Source of the DNA: Bacteroidales bacterium
Lineage (GTDB): Bacteria; Bacteroidota; Bacteroidia; Bacteroidales; Muribaculaceae
Length of the DNA: 64,000 nt
Direction of reading: 5' to 3'
Assembly (NCBI GenBank): GCA_014800735.1
Contig: JAAVFP010000018.1
Span: 1 to 64,000, forward strand
Shown: positions 1 to 7,554 of the stretch, piece by piece
Layout of the letters: every line of letters begins with the position of its first letter
Position numbering within the stretch: position 1 is the first letter of the stretch
Made by a program: the position numbers and the translations under genes
The notes under the pieces: model-generated
The model's input: the letters and a program-made list of their open reading frames with translations, nothing else
Told to the model about the DNA's origin: nothing
Databases searched by the model: none

Positions 1-113
1 GCTGGGTCTCATATTTCGGAGGGGATTTTTCGCTGACGTTGAAGGAGTGTACTCAATGTACACGACTGAAACAAAGCGGAAAAGGCACCCGAAAGATGAG
101 AGACAACAAGTAA
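1..113 (+). other. possible 3' end of an upstream gene
   Basis: One frame (codon starts 3, 6, 9...) is open from the window edge to a TAA at 111-113 and would encode about 36 residues rich in Thr, Lys and Cys. Frame 2 is also open to a TAA near 117, so the coding frame cannot be decided. The stretch contains a clean inverted repeat, GTGTAC-TCAAT-GTACAC (about 46-62), so it may instead be a structured or repeated non-coding sequence. I do not recognise a family. Confidence 0.2.
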
Positions 114-192
114 CTTAAAAGCAGGGAAAAGCTTGCTATTACATAAAAATTAAGATATTAATTAATATTGACTATTGTTAAATACCCATCGC

Positions 193-287
193 CGGCCATT
201 CTTTGGCGCTTTTGGCTTAATTTTGCGGTCGAGTGCCAAGCGGCACACTCCCTTATCATTAAGCCAAAATCACTCAAAGACTGGCCG
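193..287. repeat. long imperfect inverted repeat with nested hairpin
   Basis: The arms 193-220 and 259-287 are imperfect reverse complements of about 28 bases, both bounded by CGGCC outside and TTAA inside. The loop between them contains a second perfect short hairpin, GTGCC-AAGC-GGCAC (233-246). It lies in the gap between the window edge and the stop of the YjbQ gene. It could be a small palindromic mobile repeat or a strong RNA structure in converging 3' regions. There is no U-tract long enough for a classic terminator, and the rest of 114-320 shows only AT-rich sequence. Confidence 0.55.
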
Positions 288-320
288 CCCAGAATTTAAC
301 AGTAGTTATTAAACAAGCTC

Positions 321-734
321 TTACTCACCCACTACGGTTATCACGATATTCCGCGGCCCTCCACAGTCGCGGAATTCGCACATATATATGCCCTGCCAAG
401 TGCCCAGATTGAGACGGCCATCAGTGACGGGAAGGGTGAGCGAAGCTCCGACGATAACCGATTTGGCATGCGCCGGCATATCGTCGCTACCCTCGAACGT
501 GTGCAGGTAGTAAGGGGCGTTTTCGGGCACCATGCGGTCAAATATCGCAGCAAGGTCGGTGCGCACATCAGGGTCAGCGTTCTCGTTCAGGGCAAGAGCT
601 GCGGATGTGTGTTTTATCATCACGTTGCAGATTCCGGTGGCTTTCAGCCCGGCAAGCTGGCGGGTGATGTAGGCGGTGATTAAATGAACACCCCGCCCCA
701 TCGGGGGCAGGGTGATTTCACGTTGGAGTATCAT
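321..734 (-). CDS. YjbQ/UPF0047 family protein
   Basis: A 137-residue protein of the YjbQ (UPF0047) family, whose usual length is about 138. The family fingerprint is visible: IKHTSAAL near residue 40, NADPDV near 52, the histidine-containing HTFEGSDDMPAH near 77, and LGTWQGIY near 110. E. coli YjbQ has weak thiamine-phosphate-synthase activity, but the true role of the family is unsettled. The frame stays open upstream, but the ATG at 734 (MILQREI) gives the family-like start. Its ATG overlaps the stop of the upstream amidotransferase by 4 bases (ATGA), so the two genes are translationally coupled. Confidence 0.85.
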   Translation of the reverse strand: MILQREITLPPMGRGVHLITAYITRQLAGLKATGICNVMIKHTSAALALNENADPDVRTDLAAIFDRMVPENAPYYLHTFEGSDDMPAHAKSVIVGASLTLPVTDGRLNLGTWQGIYMCEFRDCGGPRNIVITVVGE

Positions 735-2614
735 AACTGCAGATAAGTGCGTTCGTAGTAATCGACAAATGCACGGTTCACCATCCGTGTGCCGCCGGGC
801 GTGGGATAGTTGCCCGAGAAGTACCAGTCGCCCGGGCAACCGGGAACGGCTTCGTGCAGATTTTCGAGGCTCTGGAACAGGATGTCCACTTTGGCGTTGA
901 TTTCCGGGGGTGTGAGCATATCGGCCATGCGACGCGCAATTTCATCATCCGTAAAGGGCGCGTAAAGCTCCTTGGCTGCGTTCACCTGTCGGTCGGCCGG
1001 AAGGTCAAGGTTGGCCTTGCAATCGGCGTAAACGCCGTCTATGAGGCTCTGACGGCCACTTTCGCGCAGCAGGTCGATGCACGCGCGGAAGGCGGCAAGC
1101 TCCTCAAGCTTGGGAAGATCAATTCCGTAGTAATCCGGGAAACGAACCTGGGGCGATGACGACACCACGATGATGCGCTTGGGCCCGAGGCGGTCAAGAA
1201 TACGCAGGATGGACTGGCGCAGCGTGGTGCCACGCACAATGGAGTCGTCGATAATCACCAGAGTATCCTTGCCGGCGTTGACACAGCCGTAGGTCACGTC
1301 GTAGACGTGCGTGGCAAGGTCGTTGCGCTGTGTACCCTCGGCAATGAAGGTGCGTAGCTTGATGTCCTTGATGGCTATTTTCTCCACACGCACTTTGCGG
1401 CGCAGAATGTCGGTGAGGCGTTCGTCGGTAAGTTCGCCGGTCTTGGCAAGAGCGCTGATTTCGTCGCGGCGACCGCGGTCGAGCACACGGTTGAGCTCGT
1501 CGCGCATGCCCATGAAAGCAACCTCGGCCGTATTGGGGATGAATGAGAACACGGTGGTGTCAAAGCGTCCGTCAATCATACGAACCAAATCGGGCACGAT
1601 ATTGGCTCCGAGGCGCTTGCGCTCGCGGTAGATGTCGGCGTCCGAACCGCGCGAAAAATAGATGCGTTCGAACGAGCAACGCTGGTTGCTTAGCTCCGGC
1701 AAGATGCGCTTCACGCTGAAGTCGCCGCCGGGAGTCATCAGGATAGCGCAGCCGGGCTGAAGTTCCTTCACGTCGTCGAACTCGACGTTGAACACGGTCT
1801 GTATGACGGGGCGCTCGGACGCGGCCACGATTATTTCATCGTCGGCATAGTAGAACGCAGGACGCACGCCGTGAGGGTCGCGAAGCACGAACGAGGAGCC
1901 GGAGCCCGATGTGCCACAGATGGTGTAACCTCCGTCCCAGCTCGGAGCCACAGCGCCGAGCACATTTGCCATGTCGATTTCCTGTTCGATACGGCGCGCC
2001 AGCTCGGGGCCTTCCAGGGAGTCGCGGTACTGGCGGTACACACGGTGGTTTTCTTTGTCAAGGCTGTCGCCGAGCTGTTCGAGCAGCAGCACGGTGTCGC
2101 TGTAGATGCGCGGATGCTGGCCACTGGCCACGATGCTGTCGAAAATTTCCTCGACATTGGTCATGTTGAAGTTGCCGCACAGCATCAGCGCACGCGAGCG
2201 CCAGTTGTTGCGGCGCAGAAATGGATGGGTGTACTCGATGCCGCTGCGGCCGGTGGTGCTGTAGCGCAGGTGGCCCAGATAGATTTCGCCCAGGAAGGGA
2301 GTCTGGGTTTCCACTTCCTCGGCCGGAAGCGAGTTCAGCTTGTGAGGCAGACGGCTTCCGATGGCTGCGAAAATCTCGTCGATGGCACCGGTGCCCAGTG
2401 CGCGCTCGCGGTACACATATTCGTGACCGGGAGCTGAATTGAGCTTCACGACGCCCACACCGGCCGCTTCCTGACCGCGATTATGCTGCTTTTCCATCAG
2501 CAGGTAAAGGCGGTCAAGAGCGTAGGTGTAGGAACCGTATTTGCGGCGGTAGTAAGAGAGAGGTTTGCGGAGGCGGATCATCGCCACACCGCATTCATGT
2601 TTGAGTGGTTCCAT
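731..2614 (-). CDS. PurF-type amidophosphoribosyltransferase (long form)
   Basis: A 627-residue class II glutamine amidotransferase fused to a phosphoribosyltransferase. The N-terminus MEPLKHECGV places a conserved Cys at residue 8 after a short leader, as in PurF enzymes whose propeptide is removed to expose the nucleophile. The NTN-hydrolase domain shows NRGQEAAGVG and GHLRYSTTG. The PRPP loop VIIDDSIVRGTT lies near residues 448-460. Canonical PurF is about 470-500 residues; this protein has an extra C-terminal segment of roughly 100 residues. It makes phosphoribosylamine from PRPP and glutamine or a close variant of that reaction. It sits nine bases downstream of glutamine synthetase, which makes its nitrogen donor, so co-transcription is likely. 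A second, standard purF may exist elsewhere in the genome. Confidence 0.85.
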   Translation of the reverse strand: MEPLKHECGVAMIRLRKPLSYYRRKYGSYTYALDRLYLLMEKQHNRGQEAAGVGVVKLNSAPGHEYVYRERALGTGAIDEIFAAIGSRLPHKLNSLPAEEVETQTPFLGEIYLGHLRYSTTGRSGIEYTHPFLRRNNWRSRALMLCGNFNMTNVEEIFDSIVASGQHPRIYSDTVLLLEQLGDSLDKENHRVYRQYRDSLEGPELARRIEQEIDMANVLGAVAPSWDGGYTICGTSGSGSSFVLRDPHGVRPAFYYADDEIIVAASERPVIQTVFNVEFDDVKELQPGCAILMTPGGDFSVKRILPELSNQRCSFERIYFSRGSDADIYRERKRLGANIVPDLVRMIDGRFDTTVFSFIPNTAEVAFMGMRDELNRVLDRGRRDEISALAKTGELTDERLTDILRRKVRVEKIAIKDIKLRTFIAEGTQRNDLATHVYDVTYGCVNAGKDTLVIIDDSIVRGTTLRQSILRILDRLGPKRIIVVSSSPQVRFPDYYGIDLPKLEELAAFRACIDLLRESGRQSLIDGVYADCKANLDLPADRQVNAAKELYAPFTDDEIARRMADMLTPPEINAKVDILFQSLENLHEAVPGCPGDWYFSGNYPTPGGTRMVNRAFVDYYERTYLQL

Positions 2615-2622
2615 TCAGTGTT

Positions 2623-4809
2623 TTAACGGATAAACAGGAGCTCGCGGTACTTGGGCAGAGGCCACATTTCGTTGTCCACCATCAGTTCGAGCTTGTCGAT
2701 GTTGTAGCGGATGGTTTCCATTGCGGGCACCACGTTGTCGTGGTAAGCGATGGCGCGCTCGCGCAGGTCCTCGATGGCATTGGCCTTCTTGCGGGCTTCA
2801 ACCATCTCCGACACGGTTTTCTTGATATTGCCGATGTGGCGCGAAATCTTCTTGACAGTATCCAGGTTGGCCTCGATGCTTTCAGAGGCTTCGTTGCCGA
2901 GCAGTTCCTTGATTTTGCTCACATTGTCCACCAGCATGGTCTGATACTTCGTTGCCACGGGGATGATGTGGTTAAGGGCAAGGTCGCCGAGCACGCGGGC
3001 CTCAATCTGGATTTTTTTCACGTACATTTCCCACTTCACTTCGTTGCGGGCCTCGAGTTCGACCTCCGAAAGCACGCCGGTGCGCTTGAACATATCCACC
3101 GACGAGGGCTTGAGGTAGGCATCAAAAATGAGCGGTGCCGAGGTTTCGCAGTCAAGACCGCGGCGGGCGGCTTCTTCCTTCCATTCGTCGCTATAGCCGT
3201 TGCCGTCGAAGTGGATGGGCTTGGACTGCTCGATGAGTGTGCGGATTTCAGCCAGAAGTGCGTCCACCAGTTCCTCGCCGTTGGCGCGGCGCTTCTCGAT
3301 TTTCTCGTAAAAGTCGTTGAGCTGGTCGGCCACGGCGGCGTTGAGGGCAATCATGGCTGCGGCACTGTTGGCCGACGAACCTACGGCACGGAATTCGAAG
3401 CGGTTGCCGGTGAAGGCAAAGGGCGACGTGCGGTTGCGGTCGGTGTTGTCGCGCATGATTTCAGGAATCTGCGACAGGCCCAGCGACAGCTCGTTCTTGG
3501 AGCGGAGGTCGGTCAGGTCGGCATCGTTCTTCAGAATCTTGTCGAGGACGTCCGAAAGTTGGGTGCCGCAGAAAATCGAAATGATTGCAGGAGGTGCCTC
3601 GTTGGCACCAAGGCGGTGTGCGTTGGTGGCCGACATGATGGAGGCCTTCAGCAGGCCGTTGTGCTTGTGCACGGCTGCCATAACGTTGACGATGAACGTG
3701 ATGAACTGAATATTATCTTTCGGAGTGCGGCCTGGGGCAAAGAGCATCGCGCCGCGATCTGTGCCGAGGCTCCAGTTGTTGTGCTTGCCTGAACCGTTCA
3801 CGCCGGCAAAGGGCTTTTCATGCAGCAGCACACGGAAGTTGTGGCGACGTGCTGTTTCCTCCATAATCGACATCAGGAGCAGATTGTGGTCGTTGGCCAG
3901 ATTGGTTTCCTCGAAAATAGGAGCCAGCTCGAACTGGTTGGGTGCAACCTCGTTGTGGCGGGTTTTCACAGGGATGCCCAGTTTGTGGGCGCGCAGTTCG
4001 AGGTCAAGCATGAAGGCCTCCACGCGCGAGGGAATGGCACCGAAGTAGTGGTCCTCGAGCTGCTGGTTCTTGGGGCTCTCGTGACCCATCAGGGTGCGAC
4101 CGGTCATCACCAGGTCGGGGCGGGCGCTGTAGAGCGACTCATCCACCAGGAAATACTCCTGCTCCCAACCCAGGAAGGATGTCACGTGCTTAACTTCGGG
4201 GTCGAAGTAGCGTGCAACTTTAGTAGCGGCTTTATCCACGGCGTTGAGCGCCCGCAGCAGGGGCGTTTTGTAGTCAAGCGACTCGCCGGTATAGGAAATA
4301 AATATAGTGGGAATGCAAAGTGTTTTATCCAGGATGAATGCGGGCGACGAAATGTCCCAGGCCGAGTAGCCACGAGCCTCGAAGGTATTACGGATGCCAC
4401 CGTTGGGGAAGCTGGAGGCATCGGGTTCCTGCTGCACAAGGAGCTTGCCGGAGAATTCCTCCACTACTCCGCCCTCGCCGTCGTGCTCCACGAAGGCATC
4501 GTGCTTTTCGGCCGTGCCACCGGTGAGGGGGTGGAACCAGTGAGTGTAGTGGCGAGCACCATTGTCGATGGCCCAGCGGCGCATACCCTCGGCAACACTG
4601 TCGGCAAGTTCGCGGCCGATGGGCTGCTTGTTTTCAATGGCATTAATCAGCGCCGAGTAGGTGGCTCGGGGCAGATACTCCATCATTTTACGACGGTTGA
4701 ACACCAGTTCGCCGTAGTACTCCTCGGGACGCTCGGTGGGAACGTCAACCTTCACGGCTTTGCGGTCGAAAGCCTCTTCGACCATCTTGAAACGCAGTTT
4801 TGCAGACAT
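2623..4809 (-). CDS. glnN: glutamine synthetase type III
   Basis: At 728 residues this is the size of GSIII, far longer than GSI or GSII. It joins ammonia to glutamate with ATP. GSIII-typical features read directly are the N-terminal EYYGELVFNRRKMMEYL region, WFHPLTGGTAEKHD, SFLGWEQEYFLVDE, VKTRHNEVAPNQFE, GVNGSGKHNNWSLGTD and NRTSPFAFTGNRFEFR, followed by the long C-terminal helical extension of this class. The ATG at 4809 follows a leader of about 240 bases carrying a terminator-like hairpin and a short ORF, which suggests attenuation. The PurF-like gene follows after 8 bases. Confidence 0.95.
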   Translation of the reverse strand: MSAKLRFKMVEEAFDRKAVKVDVPTERPEEYYGELVFNRRKMMEYLPRATYSALINAIENKQPIGRELADSVAEGMRRWAIDNGARHYTHWFHPLTGGTAEKHDAFVEHDGEGGVVEEFSGKLLVQQEPDASSFPNGGIRNTFEARGYSAWDISSPAFILDKTLCIPTIFISYTGESLDYKTPLLRALNAVDKAATKVARYFDPEVKHVTSFLGWEQEYFLVDESLYSARPDLVMTGRTLMGHESPKNQQLEDHYFGAIPSRVEAFMLDLELRAHKLGIPVKTRHNEVAPNQFELAPIFEETNLANDHNLLLMSIMEETARRHNFRVLLHEKPFAGVNGSGKHNNWSLGTDRGAMLFAPGRTPKDNIQFITFIVNVMAAVHKHNGLLKASIMSATNAHRLGANEAPPAIISIFCGTQLSDVLDKILKNDADLTDLRSKNELSLGLSQIPEIMRDNTDRNRTSPFAFTGNRFEFRAVGSSANSAAAMIALNAAVADQLNDFYEKIEKRRANGEELVDALLAEIRTLIEQSKPIHFDGNGYSDEWKEEAARRGLDCETSAPLIFDAYLKPSSVDMFKRTGVLSEVELEARNEVKWEMYVKKIQIEARVLGDLALNHIIPVATKYQTMLVDNVSKIKELLGNEASESIEANLDTVKKISRHIGNIKKTVSEMVEARKKANAIEDLRERAIAYHDNVVPAMETIRYNIDKLELMVDNEMWPLPKYRELLFIR

Positions 4810-4839
4810 ATTCTAAAAAGTATGCATTAGTTTGATTAT

Positions 4840-5031
4840 TCATTGATAATGAGCACCAATAAAGAAAAACCCGGCTGAGAGTGGTAGCTCGGTCGGGTGC
4901 GTGCAGTGATTGGTGCGTATGCGGGTGCTCACAAGGCGAGGAAGCGAAATGCCCGACTTGTGCCGAGCCATCATAGGTACGATTTTTAAAATCGTTTTCC
5001 TTTCAACATAACCGAAGTTAGTCAAATCCAT
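4840..5031 (-). CDS. possible leader peptide ORF upstream of glnN
   Basis: A short reading frame beginning at ATG 5031 (or at GTG 5040, which would follow the predicted transcription start by only about 9 bases) runs through the leader and ends 30 bases before the glnN ATG. It encodes about 63 residues without a recognisable family, and its C-terminal part is read through the U-tract of the hairpin as Phe-Phe-Phe. No run of one regulatory amino acid is present. It may be a leader peptide that couples translation to termination, or only a chance frame over an RNA structure. Confidence 0.35.
   Translation of the reverse strand: MDLTNFGYVERKTILKIVPMMARHKSGISLPRLVSTRIRTNHCTHPTELPLSAGFFFIGAHYQ
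4853..4916 (-). promoter_or_regulatory. candidate transcription attenuator of glnN
   Basis: On the minus strand an ACCCG...CGGGT stem (4898 to 4869) is followed directly by TTTTTCTTT, the form of an intrinsic terminator, 60 bases before the glnN start. The hairpin is enclosed by a perfect 8-base inverted repeat, ATTGGTGC/GCACCAAT (4909-4916 and 4853-4860). Pairing of that outer repeat spans the U-tract and could compete with termination. A second partly paired region (GGCTCGGCACAAG with CTTGTGAGC) lies further upstream in the leader. Confidence 0.5.
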
Positions 5032-5055
5032 CTTCTTCACCTGAGATTATGGATG

Positions 5056-5086
5056 CAAAATTACACCATATTTCCGAAACCGCAAA
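5056..5086 (-). promoter_or_regulatory. glnN promoter
   Basis: On the minus strand the -7 element TAATTTTG (5063-5056) is preceded by TTTG (5086-5083) with a 19-base gap, matching the Bacteroidota TTTG/TAnnTTTG consensus. The start would be near 5049, giving a leader of about 240 bases. The remainder of the gap to the UspA stop (5087-5158) is AT-rich with nothing else visible. Confidence 0.6.
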
Positions 5087-5158
5087 AAAATCCGACAAAT
5101 TTATCAAGAAAAAATCCCCGCCCCTCAAATCACCTGTTACCTCAGCCCGATGACTTCA

Positions 5159-6262
5159 CTAAACAGGAATGACGAGCATGGGGATGTCGGTGCGGAAGAG
5201 GATGTTGTGGGAAAGACCGGGATTGAAGAGGCGGCTGAAGGCATTGCGGCGACGGTTTGGGATGACCACGAGGTCGAAATGGCCGTTGGCGCGAATATTT
5301 TCGAAGTCGGCGTCGCTGCTAAGTCGCACCGGGTTGCGGACACTGAAAGTATAATCAGTGAAGTTTGCACGACTGTATTCGCACAGGCGTTCCATGGCTT
5401 TGGCTGCCGCGGAGTCGGCCATGCGTTTACGTTGCGGAAAATAGGCTAATTCAACTTTTATGTTTCCCGGGTAGAGCCTGTAGAGGGCGTCCAAGGCCAG
5501 AATGTCGTCCTGGTCAAGGTTGCTGAAGAACAGAATACCTGACGGATGTATTGAGGTCTCGGCCGTCAGAGGCTCGGGCACGGTAAGGACTGTGAAACGA
5601 CCTTCGTCGAGCACCTCGGCGGTGACACTTCCGATCATGTCGCGCTCTTTCCGGGCTGCACTTCGGGTGCCCATCACAATGAGATGAGGCGAAGCCATTT
5701 TGGCATAGTCCACGATGGCGTCCTCGGGTACGCCCTCCACCACTTTTTGCGTGAACGGCACCACGGGCACTTCGCCCCGCTTCATGGCTCCGCGCAGACG
5801 CTCGGCGAAGTTTTCCATCAGCCTGCGTGCGTTCTGCACCAGGGCTTCGCGCGCACCGGTTTCGCCAATCTCGTAGGTGAGCGAATTTGAGAACTGCACG
5901 TTGCCGGCAATGTAAGGGTCGAGATAACTATAAAGCAGGGTCATGGAAGCATCATCGCGTTTGGCAATCCTGGCCGTGACGAGTGCAGCCTTGAACGAAT
6001 GCTCGCTGAAATCCACCGGCACGAGGTAGTTGTGACGATGAGCGTCATCGCCTGTTGGTTGCAGGAACAATTCTTTGTTCTCGATGATGCGGAGTGCCAG
6101 CGGCAAGTCGTGCTCGCGGATACGCACCCTGACCCCCGACGAAAAGCCGGGTACCTCGAGGTTCACATTGTTGAGCTCGACGTCGATTCCCTCGCTTTCA
6201 AGCAGGGAACGGAGGGCAAGAGCTTTTTCGTAGGTGTGGATTGCAACAGTGATGAAACGCAT
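5159..6262 (-). CDS. DUF2007 domain plus tandem universal stress protein domains
   Basis: A 367-residue soluble protein with three parts. Residues about 3-64 match the DUF2007 type of putative signal-transducing domain (HTYEKALALRSLLESEGI, RVRIREHDLPLAL). Residues about 77-193 are a UspA domain opening with YLVPVDFSEHS and closing with the nucleotide-loop-like LIVMGTR...GSVTAEVL and TVLTVPE. Residues about 212-367 form a second, degenerate UspA-like domain ending in RTDIPMLVIPV, in which the ATP loop is not recognisable. Likely a cytoplasmic stress or starvation sensor; the ligand is unknown. It is transcribed with the small HTH gene upstream or from its own promoter, which I cannot see. Confidence 0.8.
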   Translation of the reverse strand: MRFITVAIHTYEKALALRSLLESEGIDVELNNVNLEVPGFSSGVRVRIREHDLPLALRIIENKELFLQPTGDDAHRHNYLVPVDFSEHSFKAALVTARIAKRDDASMTLLYSYLDPYIAGNVQFSNSLTYEIGETGAREALVQNARRLMENFAERLRGAMKRGEVPVVPFTQKVVEGVPEDAIVDYAKMASPHLIVMGTRSAARKERDMIGSVTAEVLDEGRFTVLTVPEPLTAETSIHPSGILFFSNLDQDDILALDALYRLYPGNIKVELAYFPQRKRMADSAAAKAMERLCEYSRANFTDYTFSVRNPVRLSSDADFENIRANGHFDLVVIPNRRRNAFSRLFNPGLSHNILFRTDIPMLVIPV

Positions 6263-6286
6263 GGTGAAATTCAGAATTTACTATTA

Positions 6287-6318
6287 GCCCCCACAACCGT
6301 GGATGCGGTAGCGGGGGC
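6287..6318 (-). terminator. GC-rich hairpin between HTH and USP genes
   Basis: GCCCCC (6287-6292) pairs with GGGGGC (6313-6318), and an inner ACCG/CGGT helix extends the stem. On the minus strand it is not followed by a strong U-tract, so it may act as a weak terminator or a transcript-stabilising end for the HTH gene rather than a complete stop. Confidence 0.35.
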
Positions 6319-6348
6319 CTGATGGGTGCTTGTGTCTACGAACAGGGC

Positions 6349-6606
6349 TTATTCAGCTTCCTGAGCCTGGAGGATTTCCACGGCCATATCGTAGATGGTG
6401 CTGTCGTCGAGAACCACTATACCACCGTCGGGACCGGGTTCGATGTGCACGCCACAGTTCTTACCGAATTCGTAGTTGCTGCCGCCGAAGTAGTTGCGAA
6501 CTGTCTGTGCGGTGGTATTGAGTCTGTCAGCAATCAGGCTCATCGAGCCGTCGGGAAGACGGTCTTTGATGCTGCGGAGTTCGTTGAAGGTGATTGTCTT
6601 AGTCAT
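6349..6606 (-). CDS. small helix-turn-helix DNA-binding protein
   Basis: An 85-residue protein. Residues about 8-42 read as a helix-turn-helix: FNELRSIKDRLP, then MSLIADRLNTTAQTVRNYFG, where ADRLNTTAQTVRNYF fits a helix-turn-recognition helix. The C-terminal half (VHIEPGPDGGIVVLDDSTI) looks like a small beta region, followed by an acidic tail. Small HTH proteins of this form are common in Bacteroidales, usually annotated only as DNA-binding; the regulon is unknown. The gap upstream (6607-6771) is AT-rich and should hold the promoter, but no clear TAnnTTTG is seen. Confidence 0.7.
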   Translation of the reverse strand: MTKTITFNELRSIKDRLPDGSMSLIADRLNTTAQTVRNYFGGSNYEFGKNCGVHIEPGPDGGIVVLDDSTIYDMAVEILQAQEAE

Positions 6607-6771
6607 ATCTCGATAAGTTTTAGTATTTGATATTCGGGTTGATATTTCTTTCTGGTGACTAAGTTAGTACCTTTTTATGACAACTGCAAACAAATCGGCA
6701 ATAACTTTTTATGTTCTACAACACAAAGTGGGTAAATGATTTAATATACTGCTGTTTATGAGGCGGCAGAC

Positions 6772-7554
6772 TTATATTCTCTCCACGTCCGACGCGCGCA
6801 GCCAGGCCTTGGTGCTGTTGTTGATTTTCACGTTGTACCATCGCGGTGACACGGGGTCGTCGGGCGTGGCCACGGAATCAACAATCTCGACCTTGGTGCC
6901 TTCGTGGATGGTGACAACTTTGTCATTTGCCGTTTTGGCCGCACGCGGTGTGGACGAGAGCTGTGTGTTAGGCACAATCACCACGGCTGAGTCGTGGTTC
7001 TGAGCATAGTCCGCACTGTCCGAAGCGAGCATCAGTGTGTAGGCGAACACACAAATCAACACAATACCACCGAAGAAACCGGTCTTGCGAAAAGCAACAT
7101 TGGTGGAAAAGATGTAGAGCCCCACAGCGCCTGCAAAAAGCAGGAAAATGATGAATGCTGTCCAGGCCCAGGCATTGGGAGTCATGGCCGACATCAGTGA
7201 ATGGTGGAGGTTGGCCAGGAATGCCGAATCGTCCTCAGGGCGGTCCTGAATACGCGAGTTGACGAATTCAAGGTTGGTGCGTGCATCGGCATTGGTGGGA
7301 TTGAGGCGCAGTGCGCGCTCGTAGTTCACCACGGCTTTACCGAGATTGTCGTTGCGGTAGTAGGCATTGCCGAGATTATAGTAAATGTCCGATGAGCGGC
7401 CTTCCTGCTCGATGGACTGCTTGTAGAGCTCGATTGCCTGGCGGTAGTCCTCCTTGTTATAGGCCGAGTCGGCGCGCTCGCCGATGGTGAGCGCCGATGC
7501 CGACATACCCATTGCCAGAAGCAGCGAAAATATGATGGATTTTTTCATCTTCAT
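6772..7554 (-). CDS. batE: BatE, TPR and SH3 domain membrane protein
   Basis: A 260-residue protein with a signal sequence (1-21), two or three TPR repeats (about residues 25-105, with YYNLGNAYYRNDNLGKAVVNYERAL), two membrane spans (about 132-155 and 163-180), and a C-terminal bacterial SH3-like domain containing VTIHEGTKVEIVD and WYNVKINNSTKAWLRASDVERI in part. It is the last gene of the bat operon, and its ATG overlaps the BatD stop. Bat proteins support tolerance of oxygen and envelope stress in Bacteroides; BatE is thought to work in a periplasmic complex with BatB and BatC. Confidence 0.8.
   Translation of the reverse strand: MKMKKSIIFSLLLAMGMSASALTIGERADSAYNKEDYRQAIELYKQSIEQEGRSSDIYYNLGNAYYRNDNLGKAVVNYERALRLNPTNADARTNLEFVNSRIQDRPEDDSAFLANLHHSLMSAMTPNAWAWTAFIIFLLFAGAVGLYIFSTNVAFRKTGFFGGIVLICVFAYTLMLASDSADYAQNHDSAVVIVPNTQLSSTPRAAKTANDKVVTIHEGTKVEIVDSVATPDDPVSPRWYNVKINNSTKAWLRASDVERI

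Noticed and set aside
2605-3792. 395-codon plus-strand frame over glutamine synthetase
   Set aside because: Antisense shadow of a clear GSIII gene.
4869-4916. tRNA-like D-arm string (GGTAGCTCGGTCGGGT) on the plus strand
   Set aside because: No acceptor stem, anticodon arm or T-arm can be folded around it; the minus-strand terminator reading explains it better.
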